From: Gammaproteobacteria bacterium
GTDB lineage: Bacteria > Pseudomonadota > Gammaproteobacteria > Pseudomonadales > Porticoccaceae
NCBI GenBank assembly: GCA_003645535.1
Contig: QNFP01000011.1
Coordinates: 1-38,429 of the forward strand
Direction of reading: 5' to 3'
Length of the DNA stretch: 38,429 nucleotides
Below the pieces are notes generated by a model, which was not told the DNA's origin, made no database searches, and worked only from the letters and a program-made list of their open reading frames with translations. Shown in pieces: positions 36,096-38,429 of the stretch (position 1 is the stretch's first letter; each line of letters begins with the position of its first letter). Position numbers and translations under genes: made by a program.

Positions 36096-36908
36096 CTAGT
36101 AGTGGGTTTCCGCCGTCTCGTTATGAATATAACCTTCATCACCTGGAATTAAGGGGATCATTGAATCCGCATCTTTACGCAGAGGTAATATACGCGGAAA
36201 TTCGACTATTGCTGCAACGCCCTGTAATAGTGTGGCGACGTTTTGGTATTGGCAGAGTGGTTCGAGGTTTTTAATGGTCGGGAAAAAAATTTGGAAACCT
36301 TCTTCCTGTTGCCGGCGAATGGCCTCTGCTGGGTTGATCCAGCATTGGGATACCACTTCGTGATTATCGATGACTGGTTCCTGGTTTTCTGGTGCCTGGC
36401 AGACAAAGAAACGTGTATCAAAGCGCCGTGGCTGGCTTACCGGTGTCACCCAGTGGCTATAATAGTACATCTGGTCCGTTGCCAGCGTTAGTTCCTCCCG
36501 CCGGCAGATGTCCAGCAAACTTGATTCACCGGCATTGAGGGCCTCCCGGTGGGCAGTAAAGCGCTGTTTGGTTTCTGTGTCGTTAAAGCTGACAATATCG
36601 CCCCGTTTGTCGTAGGCTAACAAGATACCAGCCTCTTCAAAACATTCGCGAATACCACCCATCCAGTAAGCTAGTCCATATTCGGGTACGCTGAGAATGG
36701 CGCTGGCGTCGCTGTCTTTGTGTCCTGAGTAGATTGCTTCGTATTGCTTGTCCGCATCGTGCAGATCGACCTTGCCCCCGGGGAATACAAACATTCCGCC
36801 AAAAGACTCTGACTTTCCGCTGCGTTCCTGGAGTAACACTTCGACACCCTGGGCACCATCACGTACCAGAATGACGGTGGAGGCATAACGGAGTGGCGCG
36901 TTGCTCAT
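36096..36908 (-). CDS. NUDIX hydrolase with insertion (NUDT19/NUDT7-like)
   Basis: A 270-aa NUDIX protein. The box is split: FVFPGGKVD is followed by about 35 extra residues before GGIRECFEEAGILLAY (REx2EExG). Such an insertion is characteristic of NUDT19-like enzymes, which cleave CoA or acyl-CoA esters in eukaryotes. A CoA-related substrate is inferred and would fit the downstream crotonase and the nearby MaoC-like dehydratase. The frame begins at a TTG (36926), but the ATG at 36908 has AAGGAAG upstream and gives MSNAPLRYASTVILVRDG. Minus strand, upstream of the crotonase gene. Confidence 0.88.
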   Translation of the reverse strand: MSNAPLRYASTVILVRDGAQGVEVLLQERSGKSESFGGMFVFPGGKVDLHDADKQYEAIYSGHKDSDASAILSVPEYGLAYWMGGIRECFEEAGILLAYDKRGDIVSFNDTETKQRFTAHREALNAGESSLLDICRREELTLATDQMYYYSHWVTPVSQPRRFDTRFFVCQAPENQEPVIDNHEVVSQCWINPAEAIRRQQEEGFQIFFPTIKNLEPLCQYQNVATLLQGVAAIVEFPRILPLRKDADSMIPLIPGDEGYIHNETAETHY

Positions 36909-37002
36909 GTAAAACTTCCTTATCAACTATCGATTTATATTCACAGTGAGTTAGTGTACCGGAAATTGCAGTTCCATTTTATCGGCACAGGGTCTTTTGG
37001 CG

Positions 37003-37020
37003 TATCGTGATAGCACGATA
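37003..37020. promoter_or_regulatory. Perfect palindromic operator candidate
   Basis: TATCGTG-ATAG-CACGATA is a perfect 7-bp inverted repeat with a 4-bp centre. A -10-like TATATT lies at 37040-37045, 95 bp before the MaoC-like gene, so a regulator bound here would cover the -35 zone. It sits in the divergent gap between the NUDIX and MaoC-like genes and has the size and symmetry of a TetR- or GntR-type operator; the regulator is not in the window. Confidence 0.45.
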
Positions 37021-37139
37021 AAGTGAATGGCTTATCTGCTATATTGAGGCCTTTGTAATTTATGTATAGATAAGTTGATATCACCCTACGGAGCCTCTTT
37101 TAACTGAGCGCTATAAACAATAACTGACTGGAAATTAAT

Positions 37140-38279
37140 ATGTCGGAAGCAATAAAACGAGAATTTGTTGGGATAACGGAAGCGGGGGTGGCGGACCTGC
37201 GCAGTCGCATAGGAGTAAAGATTGAGGACACGATAGAACCCTGGTGCTATGAGGCGACACGGGACAATATCCGTCATTATGCTCACGGGATAGGTGATGA
37301 CAATCCGCTCTGGTGTGACCCGCAATATGCCAAAAATACCCAGTATGGGGGAATTATTGGCTTGCCTTCTTTTCTGTTCGCCTGTGACCGAATCGCTAGC
37401 GGCTATGTTGGTGGCTTGCCGGGCATACACGCCATGTTTGCCGGGGTTGATTTCACCTGGCATAAACCAATTGTGCGTAATACTGAAATTAATACGGTGG
37501 TTTATCTCAAGGATCTCATTGAGCACAATACCCGTTTTGCGGGCAGATCTTTTCAGCAAATCTATCACTGTGATTATTACGACGGTGAGGGTGACCTGAT
37601 TTCCGAGGCTGATACCTGGTGTTTTCGCACCGACAGAGATCAGGCCCGTGAAACCGGCACCAAATATACCGATGTTAAAAATCGCGACCACAAAGTGTAT
37701 ACCGACGAGGAGATCGAAGCGATATACGATCTCTACCGAAATGAAAAACGCCGTGGTGCTGAGACTCGCTACTGGGAAGACGTAAAAGAAGGCGAGGCCT
37801 TGCCCACGCTGGTCAAGGGTCCGATGACAATTACTGGATTTATCGCTTACACCCAGGGTTGGGGTGGACTTTATATCCGCGCCAATAAGCTGGCTAGTGA
37901 TATGTACGATCAGCATCCAGGCCTGGCCATCAAAAACCGCTTCGGGGTTCCGGACTGCCCTGAAAGAGTACATTGGGACGAAGCGCTGGCGCTCAAGGTG
38001 GGGGCACCCGGAGCCTATGACTACGGTCCTGAACGCTGTTCCTGGATGAGCCAGTTGATAACCGACTGGATTGGCGATGACGGCATGCTTTACAAACTAA
38101 AGTCTGAGGTGCGCAGGCATAATCCGGAAGGGGACACGGTGTACCTTAATGGAGAGGTAATGCGAAAATTCCAGGAAGACAATAAAAACTATGTGGAATT
38201 CAGCATTATTGCTACCAACCAGGATGATGAATTATCAGCCAGGGGTTATGCCATAGCGGAGTTGCCCGGAAAAAGCTGA
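37140..38279 (+). CDS. Double hot-dog MaoC-like/FAS1-type acyl dehydratase
   Basis: A 379-aa protein with two hot-dog halves. The N-terminal half (about residues 30-165) has the FAS1-like dehydratase pattern: EATRDNIRHYAHGIGDDNPL, WCDPQYAKNTQYGGIIGLPS, FLFACDR and VDFTWHKPIVRNTEINTVVY. The C-terminal half (about 205-375) reads LVKGPMTITGFIAYTQGWGG then YDYGPERCSWMSQLITDWIG. The GIGDDNPLW segment holds the His/Asp-type catalytic region. Relatives hydrate unusual enoyl-CoAs, for example in steroid or branched-lipid catabolism; the exact substrate is unknown. The ATG lacks a strong Shine-Dalgarno site. A palindromic operator candidate lies upstream. Confidence 0.88.
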   Translation: MSEAIKREFVGITEAGVADLRSRIGVKIEDTIEPWCYEATRDNIRHYAHGIGDDNPLWCDPQYAKNTQYGGIIGLPSFLFACDRIASGYVGGLPGIHAMFAGVDFTWHKPIVRNTEINTVVYLKDLIEHNTRFAGRSFQQIYHCDYYDGEGDLISEADTWCFRTDRDQARETGTKYTDVKNRDHKVYTDEEIEAIYDLYRNEKRRGAETRYWEDVKEGEALPTLVKGPMTITGFIAYTQGWGGLYIRANKLASDMYDQHPGLAIKNRFGVPDCPERVHWDEALALKVGAPGAYDYGPERCSWMSQLITDWIGDDGMLYKLKSEVRRHNPEGDTVYLNGEVMRKFQEDNKNYVEFSIIATNQDDELSARGYAIAELPGKS

Positions 38280-38305
38280 TCCTGAATGCGGAAAAACGTC
38301 TGACC

Positions 38306-38339
38306 GGCAATTCATCGGCTTGAAAAATGATGAATTGCC
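38306..38339. terminator. Inverted repeat after the MaoC-like gene
   Basis: GGCAATTCATC (38306-38316) and its exact complement GATGAATTGCC (38329-38339) form an 11-bp stem with a 12-nt loop, 26 bp after the stop. The T content downstream (CCCCATTTTG) is low, so this is either a moderate terminator or an operator for the next gene. Confidence 0.5.
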
Positions 38340-38415
38340 CCCATTTTGTACCCCAAATTTCGGTCACTGGCCGAGGTTCGTAATCTGTAAAGTAAATCTT
38401 AAACAGGAGTAGGGT

Positions 38416-38429
38416 ATGTCCGCAGCTGC
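38416..38429 (+). CDS. Start of a downstream gene, cut by the window edge
   Basis: ATG at 38416 after an AGGAGTAGGGT ribosome site, reading Met-Ser-Ala-Ala before the window ends. The product cannot be identified. The leader (38340-38415) shows no clear promoter, so it may depend on read-through from the MaoC-like gene. Confidence 0.6.

Noticed and set aside
37086-37973. 295-aa minus-strand open frame opposite the MaoC-like gene
   Set aside because: A shadow of a gene with a clear family match on the plus strand; no domain features or ribosome site of its own.

Overview
The window is an ordinary, gene-dense stretch of a gammaproteobacterial chromosome of about 50% GC. Gene content and order recall Pseudomonas and the Cellvibrionales/Spongiibacteraceae. 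The topA - DUF6586 - small protein - lexA - nagZ - S-methylthioinosine phosphorylase neighbourhood, and the gltA / sdhCDAB-sucAB-lpd-sucCD arrangement, match Pseudomonas layouts. The MaoC/FAS1-type dehydratase, crotonase and NUDIX genes at the right end suggest a lipid- or CoA-metabolising, probably marine, heterotroph. The lineage is inference from recalled gene order and protein similarity.

Layout. 1-4.2 kb: pyrD (pyrimidine synthesis), rmf on the opposite strand (ribosome hibernation), rlmKL (23S rRNA methylation) and an overlapping glutaredoxin-like gene. 4219-4453: a 235-bp MITE-like element with terminal inverted repeats, lodged between two convergent stop codons. 4.4-8.9 kb (minus strand): uspA-family gene, slt, tatD, sirB1-family gene. 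8.9-13.1 kb (plus): small membrane-anchored protein, topA, DUF6586 protein, 81-aa conserved protein. 13.2-14.8 kb: lexA and a divergent LOG-family nucleotide hydrolase, with a good LexA box between them. 14.9-19 kb: small acidic protein (minus), then a run of nagZ, a mechanosensitive channel (apparently CTG-initiated), S-methyl-5'-thioinosine phosphorylase and a YqaA/DedA-like membrane protein. 19-21.2 kb: an exported esterase, a hot-dog thioesterase and an orphan PqqD-like protein, bordered by two degenerate short-period repeat arrays. 21.2-34.3 kb: the TCA cluster, with gltA divergent from sdhCDAB-sucAB-lpdA-sucCD, ending in a strong intrinsic terminator. 34.4-38.4 kb: dienelactone hydrolase, crotonase, NUDIX hydrolase, double hot-dog MaoC-like dehydratase, and the first codons of one more gene.

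How the genes work together: the 21-34 kb block encodes citrate synthase, succinate dehydrogenase, 2-oxoglutarate dehydrogenase with its E3, and succinyl-CoA synthetase, which is about half of the TCA cycle. slt and nagZ act in murein turnover and recycling. LexA and TopA handle DNA damage and topology. Rmf and RlmKL act on the ribosome.

No convincing new multi-gene system is present. The least explained signals are non-coding: (i) a recurring class of degenerate 14-17-bp tandem repeats in at least six intergenic gaps, some running into the ends of genes; (ii) the MITE-like element with its internal 26-bp direct repeat; (iii) a LexA box at the promoter of the LOG-family gene. No tRNA, rRNA, CRISPR array, prophage or intact transposase gene was seen.
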